Shown in pieces: positions 29,302 through 37,735 of a stretch of DNA of 64,000 bases; positions within the stretch are counted from its first letter, which is position 1, and every line of letters begins with the position of its first letter. This stretch comes from CAIYRG01 sp965247505 (GTDB lineage Bacteria; Pseudomonadota; Alphaproteobacteria; Micropepsales; Micropepsaceae), in NCBI GenBank assembly GCA_965247505.1, contig OZ252020.1, forward strand, positions 62,001 to 126,000, in the 5' to 3' direction. The position numbers were made by a program, and so were the translations under genes. The notes under the pieces are model-generated. The model was given only the letters and a program-made list of their open reading frames with translations. It ran no database searches and was not told the origin of the DNA.

Positions 29302-29834
29302 CACATGCCCGCGTGGAGGGATGGATCGGTGCCGCACTCGCTCATCTCTCGGATATTCCTGGTGAGCTTGCCTTTGCTTGTCCGGCGCAACCCAAAGAAA
29401 CGCGGTCCGTTCCAATGCGTGCCCGTAATGGCCTTGGCGATGGTCGAAAGGCTAGCGTAGGTCTTTCCTTGCCACGCGTAACCATCCTCCATTACGACGA
29501 CAACATGACGCTCAGCGTTGTATTCGCGATATAGTTCCGTGCCGGGCTTGAAGCGTTGGAAATCACGAGTATCTACCGGCGCCTTATCGGCAAAAGCGTT
29601 GAGGACTTTGAGAGTCGCGCGGTCAAATCCCCCATAGGCCTCCTCCTGAATCCTAAAACATATCATGCGTGCAAGAAGATCCTTGGTCAGCGCCTTCGGT
29701 GGCGGCCCCCGCCTAAACATTGCGCTCCACTCGGTGCGAAGTTCAGTGATGGCGAGCGATCGGATTCGGACAATTTCAGATTCGGTCCTGGCAATGTCCC
29801 CGGGGCAAGGCTCCTTGCCTCCAACCCGACCCAT
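29301..29834 (-). CDS. DUF2924 protein
   Basis: 177 aa from ATG 29834, which overlaps the stop of the DUF3489 gene by one base. The conserved body includes WSAMFRRGPPPKALTKDLL, GTELYREYNAERHVVVVMED, GYAWQGKTYASLSTIAKAIT and THWNGPRFFGLRR. The WNGPRFFGL-type ending is characteristic of DUF2924. Biochemical function unknown; the gene is regularly seen next to serine recombinases in alphaproteobacteria (family knowledge). Confidence 0.88.
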   Translation of the reverse strand: MGRVGGKEPCPGDIARTESEIVRIRSLAITELRTEWSAMFRRGPPPKALTKDLLARMICFRIQEEAYGGFDRATLKVLNAFADKAPVDTRDFQRFKPGTELYREYNAERHVVVVMEDGYAWQGKTYASLSTIAKAITGTHWNGPRFFGLRRTSKGKLTRNIREMSECGTDPSLHAGM

Positions 29835-30202
29835 CAGCGCGCTCCAATCTTGTAGCGCCGCTCGCCGCCTGGGCGCCTCTCGGACAGTAATTTGTGCCCT
29901 AGGCGCTTCTTCACCGTCCCAGACAAGAACCCCCGCACACTGTGAGGTTGCCAGCCCGTTGCCTTCTGGATCTCCGCGATAGAGGCTCCGCGCTGGCGCC
30001 ATAGCAATTTGACGATCGCGTTCGTCTTTGAATTTTCGGATGCAGTGGGTTTTTTTGAGGGTTCCTTGGGCGAGGCTGACTTGGCGGCGGCCTTATTTGC
30101 CGCCGTACGGGACTTTGTTCGCCTACCACCTTTGCCCCTTGCGCGCGTTCCACCTCTGGTTGCTTCTTGTTTGTTGCCGCCTAATTTTGCTGATTTTGCC
30201 AA
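29834..30202 (-). CDS. DUF3489 protein
   Basis: 122 aa. The best start is TTG 30202, with GGAGGAG 6-12 bases upstream; the frame extends further up without a better start. The N-terminal half is very basic and disordered (GGRRTKSRTAANKAAAKS). The C-terminal half is a compact winged-helix-like DUF3489 domain: NAIVKLLWRQRGASIAEIQK, ATGWQPHSVRGFLSGTVKK. Likely nucleic-acid binding (inference). Translationally coupled to DUF2924 and the recombinase. Confidence 0.85.
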   Translation of the reverse strand: MAKSAKLGGNKQEATRGGTRARGKGGRRTKSRTAANKAAAKSASPKEPSKKPTASENSKTNAIVKLLWRQRGASIAEIQKATGWQPHSVRGFLSGTVKKRLGHKLLSERRPGGERRYKIGAR

Positions 30203-30333
30203 CTGTCGCTCCTCCTGGTTTCGTTGCGGGCCCCTTACCGTCCGCACGACGAACGCTCTTCCGCGGCGTGAAGTCCAGACGAAACGGAGCAACTTCCTGG
30301 CTCTTTTGCCGTGATCGTGAGCATTTTGTTAGA

Positions 30334-30365
30334 GCGCGCGGGCACCTCCAATCATGCGCCCGCGC
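30334..30365. other. GC-rich hairpin between terminase and DUF3489 genes
   Basis: GCGCGGGCA and TGCGCCCGCGC can pair with a two-base bulge around a ~10-base loop. There is no convincing U-run, so it is not a clear terminator. It may tune read-through within the module. Confidence 0.4.
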
Positions 30366-30385
30366 CAGACGGGACGATTGCTCGT

Positions 30386-31807
30386 CTAGAGGTAAAACGA
30401 CTGGGTAGTGACGGTGGCAGGGCGGTGGCTGCGCGCCCAATTCAAGAATTGCGAAAAACTGTCGACCTGATCGTCGTGCCTTGAGCGCGGAAACGCGAGG
30501 ATCTCGTTCAGGAAGTCATCAAGCCACTTGGCGTTCTTGGGCAAGAAGACTTGACCGGATTCGATACAGGCACTCACCCCGATCATACGAAACTCTTTGC
30601 TACCCTCTGGTTTAATGCCCAGCACCGGGACTTCGAAGTTGTACGGCCCATTTTCCAGCTCTGCGATAAGTTGCTGACCGGGCCCCGCATCCTCGATGAG
30701 AATCTGATCGGCCCCATACTCGTAGGCGAGCCCCATAACCGAGCGGCAAAGACCAGGGAAATCCTTTCGCATCCGCAAAACATCGACGAGGTAATGGTGA
30801 TGGCGTTCGTAGCGCCAGGTCGTACAAACCGAATAGTCGTTATTGTCGTTCGTGCCTGACGCGCAATCCCAACTTTGCACACACTGGAAGCCATCGCTGG
30901 TTGGCAGACTATCATATAGGGGAAACCAGTCCCGTTTGACGATATTGCCTTCCGCAGGCACGGGGCGCTGCTGATATTGCGCCGAGAACATCAGGCTTCC
31001 GATCTCGTCCTTGATCTTATTCAAGACCTCAATCGGCTCGCGCTCAGGGTGCAACGCTTCTCCCACCAGGCGATAATGGTGTTTATATGGATCAATAGCG
31101 ACACGCTCCGACTCCACCGCTATTGCGGGAAGGTCAAGATGCGTCCAATCCGGATTTCCCAGAAGCGCACCGGCAAGATCGTCTTCGTGGAGACGTTGCA
31201 TAACCAAAATGATGACGCCGCTGCGCTTGTCGTTCTGTCGCGTAATCAGCGTCGAGCGAACCCAATCATTCACCGAGACCCTGGCCTTCTCCGAATGTGC
31301 GTCTTCCGCCTTTAGCGGATCGTCAATGATGATGATGTCGGCACCGCGCCCCGTCACCGTGCCCCCGACCGAGACCGCAAGGCGCCCGCCGTTACGGGTC
31401 GTGATACACTCTCCGTCGGTGTCCCGCTTCAGCCGCATGTTCGGAAACAGCAACCGGTACCAACCGCTGGACACGACCTGCCGGAATTGCCGATGGAAAT
31501 GGGCCGCAAGCTCGTTTGAATAGCTGACGCATAAGAAATTGAGCGATGGGTCATGTCCTAGGGCCCAGGCGACGAAGGCAACCGATGTTGTCATCGATTT
31601 AAGCGATCGCGGCGGCTGTGTGATGATCAGCCGCCGCCGGCTGCCTTCAACGCATTTCCTTAGCTGGTTAGCGACCGCATCGATGTGCCAATTGTGCTGG
31701 TACCCGGCCGCCGGCTCCAGCGTATGGAAAACCTTTCTCGTAAACGAGGGAAGATCGGCACGCAAAATACGGCGAAGCACTTCATGTTGATTGATGGCGA
31801 TGTTCAT
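30386..31807 (-). CDS. Phage-type terminase large subunit
   Basis: 473 aa. The ATPase domain has a Walker-A-like QPPRSLKS (64-71) and Walker B IIIIDDP (158-164). The RNase-H-like nuclease domain has Asp314 in SWDCASG, Glu372/Asp373 in LIEDAG, and Asp446/Asp449 in HDDQVDS. All catalytic residues expected of a TerL are present, so the protein looks active. Its start overlaps the DUF5681 stop by 4 bp (ATGA). There are no portal, capsid or tail genes nearby, so its partner is unclear. Confidence 0.92.
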   Translation of the reverse strand: MNIAINQHEVLRRILRADLPSFTRKVFHTLEPAAGYQHNWHIDAVANQLRKCVEGSRRRLIITQPPRSLKSMTTSVAFVAWALGHDPSLNFLCVSYSNELAAHFHRQFRQVVSSGWYRLLFPNMRLKRDTDGECITTRNGGRLAVSVGGTVTGRGADIIIIDDPLKAEDAHSEKARVSVNDWVRSTLITRQNDKRSGVIILVMQRLHEDDLAGALLGNPDWTHLDLPAIAVESERVAIDPYKHHYRLVGEALHPEREPIEVLNKIKDEIGSLMFSAQYQQRPVPAEGNIVKRDWFPLYDSLPTSDGFQCVQSWDCASGTNDNNDYSVCTTWRYERHHHYLVDVLRMRKDFPGLCRSVMGLAYEYGADQILIEDAGPGQQLIAELENGPYNFEVPVLGIKPEGSKEFRMIGVSACIESGQVFLPKNAKWLDDFLNEILAFPRSRHDDQVDSFSQFLNWARSHRPATVTTQSFYL

Positions 31808-32256
31808 GGGAGCAGCTCCTCCTTGCCATCAAGCTCGTCCTCGTCGTCTTCGACTTCCATGTGTCTGCGCACAATGATGCCTTCGCAGATATCCAGATCG
31901 GTTTCCGAAAGAGGGTCGCTCTCGGCCTCGAGTGACACGTCATCATTGAAGGTCCGGGCCAAATCCAGGAGCTTATCCAGTGCACGGATATCTCCTTTTG
32001 CCAGGGCTTTGTCGGCAAACCGCAAGAGCACCGCTTTTTGAGAGGACACGATTTGTAGTTTCCCGTCCCTCTTGACCTTCACGGGGGCAGCCAAGAGGGT
32101 TTTGACGTCGGTTGTGAAGTTGTTGCTCGCCTTGGGCCGGCCTTTCGGATTTCCCGATTGACCGGGTTTGAAACGCGATGCCTTGGGCGTCTTGCGGTAT
32201 CCGACTTCGTAGTCCTTCTGCTCGTTTTCTTCTCGATTATCGTTGTCCTTAGCCAT
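31804..32256 (-). CDS. DUF5681 protein, small-terminase-like
   Basis: 150 aa. The N-terminal signature KASRFKPGQSGNPKGRPKAS is the hallmark of DUF5681. A central HTH-like helix pair (AVLLRFADKALAKGDIRALD) and an acidic C-terminus (EVEDDEDELDGKEELLP) follow. It is encoded directly before the large terminase with a 4-bp overlap and overlaps the methyltransferase by 8 bp. Position suggests a small-subunit or adaptor role (inference). Confidence 0.88.
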   Translation of the reverse strand: MAKDNDNREENEQKDYEVGYRKTPKASRFKPGQSGNPKGRPKASNNFTTDVKTLLAAPVKVKRDGKLQIVSSQKAVLLRFADKALAKGDIRALDKLLDLARTFNDDVSLEAESDPLSETDLDICEGIIVRRHMEVEDDEDELDGKEELLP

Positions 32257-33634
32257 GGAAGACCTCCTTTACGGCTTTGAGTGACTTGGTCTTCCTTCTC
32301 CGCCGGAAGGTCTTGTTGCCCGGCAAATTCGTTTCACGGCGTTCTTCGAGTGTTCGGCCCATCGCATCGACCGGCTCTATCCTGGTTGCCTCCTTGATGC
32401 GCTCAAGAGCAACATCGACATAGTAGGGATCTATTTCGATCCCGAAGCCCCAGCGACCGGCCTTTTCGGAAGCGATGATCGTCGTGCCGGAGCCGGCAAA
32501 GGCGTCGAGCACAATCCCGCCCCGATGCGAGCAATCCAGGATCGCGTCTTTGACGAGGGCGACCGGCTTGACGGTGGGATGAAGCGCGAGTGTTTCATCC
32601 CGATCCGTCTGGAAACTATTGAGGCCGGCATATTCCCAGACATTGGTCCGGTAGCGCCCGTACCGGCCGAGCTCGACATTGTTGATATGGGTGGCGCTTC
32701 CGTTCTTGTAGACCGCGATCAGCTCATGGCGGGAGCGGTAGAGGGAACCCATCCCGCCATTGCTTTTGACCCAGACACAAAGGTTCTTGAGCTCGCCATA
32801 GACCCTTGCACCCGCCTTCGAGAGTTCGGGAAAATGGCGCCAATCCATGCAGATGAAGTGAATGGCGCCGTTAACGCTCACCGACGCCAGGCGCTCGAAG
32901 ACCGTCTCTAAGAACCCGGTGAATTGGGCCTCCGACATCTCGCCCGATGCCATGGCGAAGTCTTCATGGGAGGCCTTACCGAGCCCGGAGACGTGCCCGG
33001 GCACCGGGACATTATAGGGCGGATCAATGAAGACGAGCTGGGCTTGCTCACCACTAAGAAGCGTCGAATAGCTCTCGCGCTTCAAGGCATCGGCGCACAA
33101 AAGACGGTGCGGCCCAATGCTCCATAAATCCCCCACAGCGCTGATCGATGGCTTGTTGCGATCGATCGCCGGGGGCGGCGTATCCTCGGGCTCATCCTCC
33201 CCATCGTCGAGAAACACCTCAATCTCGGCGGACTCGAATCCGGTGAGGGTGAGATCGAAGTCGAGTTCCAGTGAAGAGAGATGTTGGAACTCAAGACGCA
33301 GTATGTCCTTGTCCCAACCGGCCTCCTCGGCAAGTCTGTTGTCGGCAAGGACATAGGCTCGAAGCTCAGCCTCGTTGAGGTGCTCGATCGCAATCGTCGG
33401 GACCGATTCCAATCCAAGCATCTTCGCCGCGGCCGCACGGCCATGGCCTGCGACGATCCTGCTTTTTGCATCAATCAAGATCGGATTGGTAAAGCCGAAC
33501 TTGGAGATGCTGTTTGCGATCTTTCCGATTTGCTTGCGTGAATGGGTACGCGCATTGCGGTCGAATGGCGTAAGCGAGCCCAATGGCCGCATCTCGATCA
33601 CGGGCTTTGAAGTTTTTTGATTTTGCTTTGGCAC
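32249..33634 (-). CDS. DNA methyltransferase with N-terminal ParB domain
   Basis: 461 aa from GTG 33634, with GGAGG 6 bases upstream; the open frame continues to 33718 inside the repeat region. ParB/Srx domain ~10-115 with IVAGHGRAAAAK. Methyltransferase domain ~170-430: DPPYN (204-208) precedes FAGSGTT (379-385), the beta-type order of N4-C/N6-A enzymes. It would methylate DNA in a sequence-dependent way, but no cognate restriction enzyme is adjacent. First gene of the six-gene module. Confidence 0.9.
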   Translation of the reverse strand: MPKQNQKTSKPVIEMRPLGSLTPFDRNARTHSRKQIGKIANSISKFGFTNPILIDAKSRIVAGHGRAAAAKMLGLESVPTIAIEHLNEAELRAYVLADNRLAEEAGWDKDILRLEFQHLSSLELDFDLTLTGFESAEIEVFLDDGEDEPEDTPPPAIDRNKPSISAVGDLWSIGPHRLLCADALKRESYSTLLSGEQAQLVFIDPPYNVPVPGHVSGLGKASHEDFAMASGEMSEAQFTGFLETVFERLASVSVNGAIHFICMDWRHFPELSKAGARVYGELKNLCVWVKSNGGMGSLYRSRHELIAVYKNGSATHINNVELGRYGRYRTNVWEYAGLNSFQTDRDETLALHPTVKPVALVKDAILDCSHRGGIVLDAFAGSGTTIIASEKAGRWGFGIEIDPYYVDVALERIKEATRIEPVDAMGRTLEERRETNLPGNKTFRRRRKTKSLKAVKEVFHG

Positions 33635-33710
33635 GATGGCCTCCTGACTTGAGGCTCGCCGCACTTCAGATACAATAAAGCCGGCGAGACAAAGGGTTTC
33701 CTTGTCGCGT

Positions 33711-34117
33711 CCGGCCATCCAGCCTACGTTGCTGCCAGCACTCGACCCGCTCTGCGGTCGCCCATCCGGGAGATCTCACCCAGGAATCCACCTGAAAGTG
33801 ATAACATCGAGCTTCTAACAACTGGACTCGAATTCAGTTTTGCAATCCGCCTCGTGCCCGGCCATCCAGCCTACGTTGCTGCCAGCACTTGACCCGCTCT
33901 ACGGTTACCCATCTGGAAGATCTCACCCAGGAAACAACCTGGAAGTGAGACCACCGGGCTTCTAACAACTGGACTCGAACGTGCTATCCACGTCGTGTCC
34001 GGCCATCCGGCCTACGTTGCTGCCACCACCCGACTCGCTCTGCGTCCCATTTGGGAGATCTCACCCAGGAAACAACCTGAAAGTGAGACCATCAAGCTTC
34101 TAACAACTGGACTCGAA
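33711..34117. repeat. Three tandem 119-122-bp repeats upstream of the module
   Basis: Units at 33711-33832, 33858-33979 and 33999-34117, separated by unrelated 25- and 19-bp spacers (periods 147 and 141). Each contains a TCTCAC...GTGAGA-type hairpin around AGG-AAACAA-CCT (weakened in unit 1). On the minus strand each holds a 25-27-codon frame with ATG or GTG, reading (V/L)SLSG-x-FLGEIS and ending VLAAT/VVAAT-stop. A fourth, diverged version (MLDEILQM) lies at about 34140-34212. Confidence 0.8.
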
Positions 34118-34212
34118 TTGAACCCAACCATCCACCCCGACCCCTCATCCGCAGCCTCCATCTGGAGAATCTCATCCAGCATTCGCTTAAAGATGAGAGC
34201 GTTGAGGTGCAT

Positions 34213-34438
34213 GGCGCTAATGAGTCATGCTTACCAGAAAACCAGAAAAATCGATACTAAAAAAGGAAACGTTACCCGGGGCGCATGGGCTTTATTAAAG
34301 TACGCAATTTCAAATGGTTAGTAAGACATGGCTCTGGGCCAGAGAGGGCGGATCCGGGCACGAACAACAGACCCGGTGTAAAAACCGCGAACCAGCCAAT
34401 CGAACACGCGATACACTGATTCGCAACAGCGTCTTCCG
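34213..34438. other. Intergenic, no gene recognised
   Basis: Holds an AT-rich stretch and a minus-strand frame (VFDWLVRGFYTGSVVRAR, ending RAMSY) that runs out of the adjacent MITE. I cannot assign it to a family. Confidence 0.4.
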
Positions 34439-34601
34439 GGCATTGTCAGACTAAAATCGTATGTTAGAATTTTCTCGTTGTTGAGCCATCTTCGTCGCCT
34501 GTGCTTGTCCGGTCTAAGCCAGACAAAACCTGTTTTTGCGCCCTGAAATCCCCAAAAGGGGACAGGGAGAGACGACCAAGCAGATTTAATCTGACAATGC
34601 C
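34439..34601 (-). mobile_element. 163-bp MITE (family I), copy M7
   Basis: Full copy, reverse orientation, joined directly to an IS6 type A fragment on the right. Flanking 8-mers do not match. Confidence 0.88.
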
Positions 34602-34815
34602 TCCACCAGTACCGCACGGTCTCATGGCAGATGTCGATTCCGCGTTCGAACAGAAGATCTTCGACCTGTCTCAGCGACAAGGGGTAGCGGACATACAGCA
34701 TCACCGCGCTGCGGATTACCTCAGGCGAATTGTTGAAATAACGGAATGGATTGTGCATCGCCGGAGGCTACGAAACCTTACTTCCCGGCTCAAGCCAATT
34801 TACTCTGACAATGCC
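34602..34815 (-). mobile_element. IS6 type A fragment A6 (5' part)
   Basis: Encodes the first ~50 transposase residues (MHNPFRYFNNSPEVIRSA, RYPLSLRQVEDLLFERGI) up to an intact terminus with TACTCTGACAATGCC. Same subvariant as copy A7. Confidence 0.85.
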
Positions 34816-35035
34816 AGCGGCGGAGCTCTCGCTCGATGGGGCCCCGCTTGTGAGACGCGGTGCACCAGCGTTGATGAATCCCGGGGAACCTCCCGCGCTC
34901 CTCGACTTGGTCGAGCAGCGACTTGCCGGACGAAACCGGCGCCATAATCAGCGGCACCCCGCCGGGCAGCGTCGCCTCGGTATGCGACACCGTGCCCTGC
35001 CATTCGACTTCGCCCAGCGGGGCGTGGACCGCCAC
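34816..35035 (-). pseudogene. Unrecognised protein fragment
   Basis: A minus-strand frame reads VAVHAPLGEVEWQGTVSHTE, then GGVPLIMAPVSSGKSLLDQV, without start or stop of its own. It is enclosed by an IS6 fragment and a short MITE. It could be part of an island DNA-processing gene; not identified. Confidence 0.3.
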
Positions 35036-35169
35036 GGGCATTGTCAAGTTAACTGCTTGTAGGCTGTTTTAGGCATTTCTACATGAGGCTAAGTCATTGA
35101 AACTGCGTGGAGCAGCCATCGACAGTTTACCAAGATCTCGGAGTGAATCCGGTTAACTTGACAAAGCCC
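35036..35169. mobile_element. Short MITE, family II, copy 2
   Basis: 134 bp with inverted ends GGGCATTGTCAAGTTAAC and GGGCTTTGTCAAGTTAAC. It is better preserved than the copy at 2795-2925 and cuts into the N6-methylase gene to its right. Confidence 0.75.
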
Positions 35170-36755
35170 TCGACATCAACCGGCATGCCGTCCAGCTTGC
35201 TGCCTGCAACATGACGCTCGGCGCCCCGACCGTGGACTACGAGCGCATGAACCTGCTCACCATGCGGCACGGGCCACAGAGCGATGGCAGCGTCAGGGCC
35301 GGATCGCTGGAGCTTCTCGCCGCGGCGGACCGGGAAGTCTCTCTCGGTCGCCTGGTCCATCCGCTGCGAACCTTGGGCGGGCTTGGGGCCGAACAGATTG
35401 ATCGGGCGGAGGAAGCGGTATTCCCGCTGGAGAATCTCGACCTGGTCATCATGAATCCGCCCTTCACCGACAACAGGAAACGAGGGAGGAAATTTAGTGC
35501 AGAGGCTGTCAAGCGGATGCAGCAGCATGAGCTCGACATCCGCGACAGGATCGAGCAGCGCGACCGGCCAGCGGGCAGCGCCATCACCATCAACAGCATC
35601 AGGACATTCTTCACGCCGCTTGCCGAGCATCTCCTGCACTCCGCGCGGGGCACCCTGGCGAAAGTGCTACCGGTCACCGCCTGCACCGGAGCTGCCGGCA
35701 TCTCCGAACGGCGGTTCCTCGCGGAGCGCTTCCATATCGAGCGCATCGTGACGACACACGACCCGCGGCGGATCGCCTTTTCGGAGAACACCAGCATCCA
35801 CGAATGTCTCCTCATCTGTCGGCGCTGGCCCGAAGGTGAGCGGCCGCCGACCGAGTTCGTCTCGCTTCGCCGAATGCCCGAAAATGTCGAGGAGGCGGTC
35901 GCGGCGGTTGACGCCATCGCAAGCGGTCGCGCAGAAGACTGGGGCACGATGCATCTCTGGCCGGCAGCCCTCGTGCAGGCTGGCGACTGGACGCCCGTGC
36001 AATGGTTCGACGCCGCGCTTGCGGATGCGGCGCTGAGCTTGGAGAGAAACGCTCTTTTGGAACCGGCCGGGCAGCGTTATGAAATTGGACCGGACGGACG
36101 ACGAATTCAGGACGCCTACGAGGTGTGCGAACTGGGCGCACCCGGAGCCCTGCCGGGCTTTCATTCCGTTGGTGGCGTTTTGCGACGAACAATGTTCGCT
36201 CAACCTGACGCATGGTATCGGCCCAACAAGGGCAAGGAAGGTTTGGCTGATCGATACCGCAGGCGACGAAGCCGTCTGCTGGTTACGATGCGCCTCAATA
36301 CCGTCAGCGGCCGACTCACGGGTTTATGGACGGCCCAGCCTTCTTTCGGCTGGTGGGTTCCGGTAGCAGTGGACGACGAATTCATTGCGAAGGCACTTGC
36401 CGCCTGGTGGAACGCCACCCCGGCTCGGCTGATGCTGCTCAACCGTCGCGGCAAAACGCTGACATATCCGACTTGGCAGGTGGCACATCTACGGGAGATC
36501 CGCATTCCGAAGCCCGACAACCCCGCTTGGCAGACATTGAAGGATGCCTTCGACCAGACCTGTGAGATGGAGCTGCTTCCCATGCGGCAGGCCGAGGAGT
36601 GTACGGTACGGAGAGTCATCGACGAGGCGGCCGCATTGGCGCTTGGCATTGAGCAAGAAGTCCTAGCGGATTGGCGGCGACGGCTCGCGGCGGAGCCGAC
36701 AGTCTCTAACACCCGAGTTGCGGACCCGGACGGAGAGGAGAGGCAGGCGGCCTGA
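35170..36755 (+). pseudogene. Class I N6-adenine DNA methylase, 5'-truncated
   Basis: The frame enters from the MITE with DINRHAVQLAACNMTLG, so the SAM-binding motif I and everything before it are missing. Motif IV is intact (LDLVIMNPPFTDN). Further conserved parts are AKVLPVTACTGAAGISERRF, HECLLICRRW, and a target-recognition-like C-terminal half. About 528 codons remain of what is usually a ~900+ residue protein. It was probably a restriction or phage-defence methylase; the copy is non-functional without motif I. Confidence 0.78.
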
Positions 36756-36788
36756 TGTAAAGATCCTCTTTTGGTCAAGCCTGATCCG

Positions 36789-37593
36789 GGCATTGTCAGA
36801 GTAAATTGGCTTGAGCCGGGAAGTAAGGTTTCGTAGCCTCCGGCGATGCAAAATCCCTTCCGTTATTTCAACAGTTCGCCTGAGGTAATCCGCAGCGCGG
36901 TGATGCTGTATGTCCGCTACCCCTTGTCGCTGAGACAGGTCGAAGATCTTCTGTTCGAGCGCGGAATCGACATCTGCCACGAGACCGTGCGGTACTGGTG
37001 GAACCGCTTTGGTCCGTTGTTTGCAGCCGAGATCCGGAAACGCCGTATTCGTCATAGATCCTATTCGCTGTGGCGCTGGCATCTTGATGAGGTGTTCGTC
37101 CGCATCAATGGCGAGACCCATTATCTATGGCGTGCCGTTGACCATGAAGGCGAAGTGCTTGAGGTCTATGCCACGAAACGGCGGGATCGTGAAGCCGCGC
37201 TTAGGTTTCTGAGGCGGGCTATGAAGCGTTATGGCCGGCCAGCCACGATCATCACGGACAGGCTACGGTCATACCGGGCTGCGATGAAGGTGATCGGCAA
37301 CGAGGGTTGCCAAGAGACCAGGCGCTGGCTCAACAACCGGGCAGAAAACTCACATCTACCCTTCCGGCGACGGGAACGCGCAATGGCCAAATTCAGGGAG
37401 GTAAAAACTCTGCAGAAATTCACCTCCGTCCATGCTTCGATCCACAACCACTTCAACCACCAACGCCATCTCAACCGCCGCGATATTTTCAAACAAGAGC
37501 GAGACGCTGCGCTGGCTGAGTGGTGTCAACTTGCAGCCTAAAAGTCCTCAATTGAAGGTTCTTCAGGTCCAGCCCATTTAGTCTGACAATGCC
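36789..37593 (+). mobile_element. IS6-family element type A, copy A7 (complete)
   Basis: 805 bp; left end GGCATTGTCAGAGTAA has one mismatch to the right end. It truncates the IS21 element on its right. No matching 8-bp flanks. Confidence 0.9.
36846..37541 (+). CDS. IS6-family transposase (type A, RYPL subvariant)
   Basis: 231 aa with an intact DDE set. The N-terminal region (RYPLSLRQVEDLLFERGIDI) differs from copies A2/A3/A9 (RFPL...LLNERGIDV). The rest is near-identical, which suggests a mosaic formed by recombination between two subvariants. Confidence 0.94.
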   Translation: MQNPFRYFNSSPEVIRSAVMLYVRYPLSLRQVEDLLFERGIDICHETVRYWWNRFGPLFAAEIRKRRIRHRSYSLWRWHLDEVFVRINGETHYLWRAVDHEGEVLEVYATKRRDREAALRFLRRAMKRYGRPATIITDRLRSYRAAMKVIGNEGCQETRRWLNNRAENSHLPFRRRERAMAKFREVKTLQKFTSVHASIHNHFNHQRHLNRRDIFKQERDAALAEWCQLAA

Positions 37594-37735
37594 CGTCAAA
37601 CACCTTGTGCTGTGCCGTATCGAGCGACGCCCGCCCAAACTCGACCTGGATATCTATCCCTACCTGCCTCGGGCCAACGTGGCGACCACGGCCGCCGCCA
37701 GTTATATGAGCTTGTTGGGTGGAGGCGCGTCATGA
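37594..37735 (+). pseudogene. istA: IstA transposase, C-terminal remnant
   Basis: Last 46 codons (LVLCRIERRPPKLDLDIYPY to YMSLLGGGAS), identical to the end of istA at 60948-61090. The stop overlaps the istB start as ATGA. Confidence 0.85.

Noticed and set aside
32249..33634. Methyltransferase read as half of a restriction-modification pair
   Set aside because: No endonuclease gene is adjacent; neighbours are DUF5681 and terminase, so it is better seen as a module or phage-type solitary methyltransferase.
33711..34117. Tandem repeats with spacers, CRISPR-like at first sight
   Set aside because: Repeats are ~120 bp with only two short spacers, far outside CRISPR dimensions, and no cas genes are present.
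33820..34117. GTTCGAGTCC on the minus strand of the repeats, resembling a tRNA T-loop
   Set aside because: No acceptor, D or anticodon arms can be laid out around it, and it recurs in all three units as part of the repeat.
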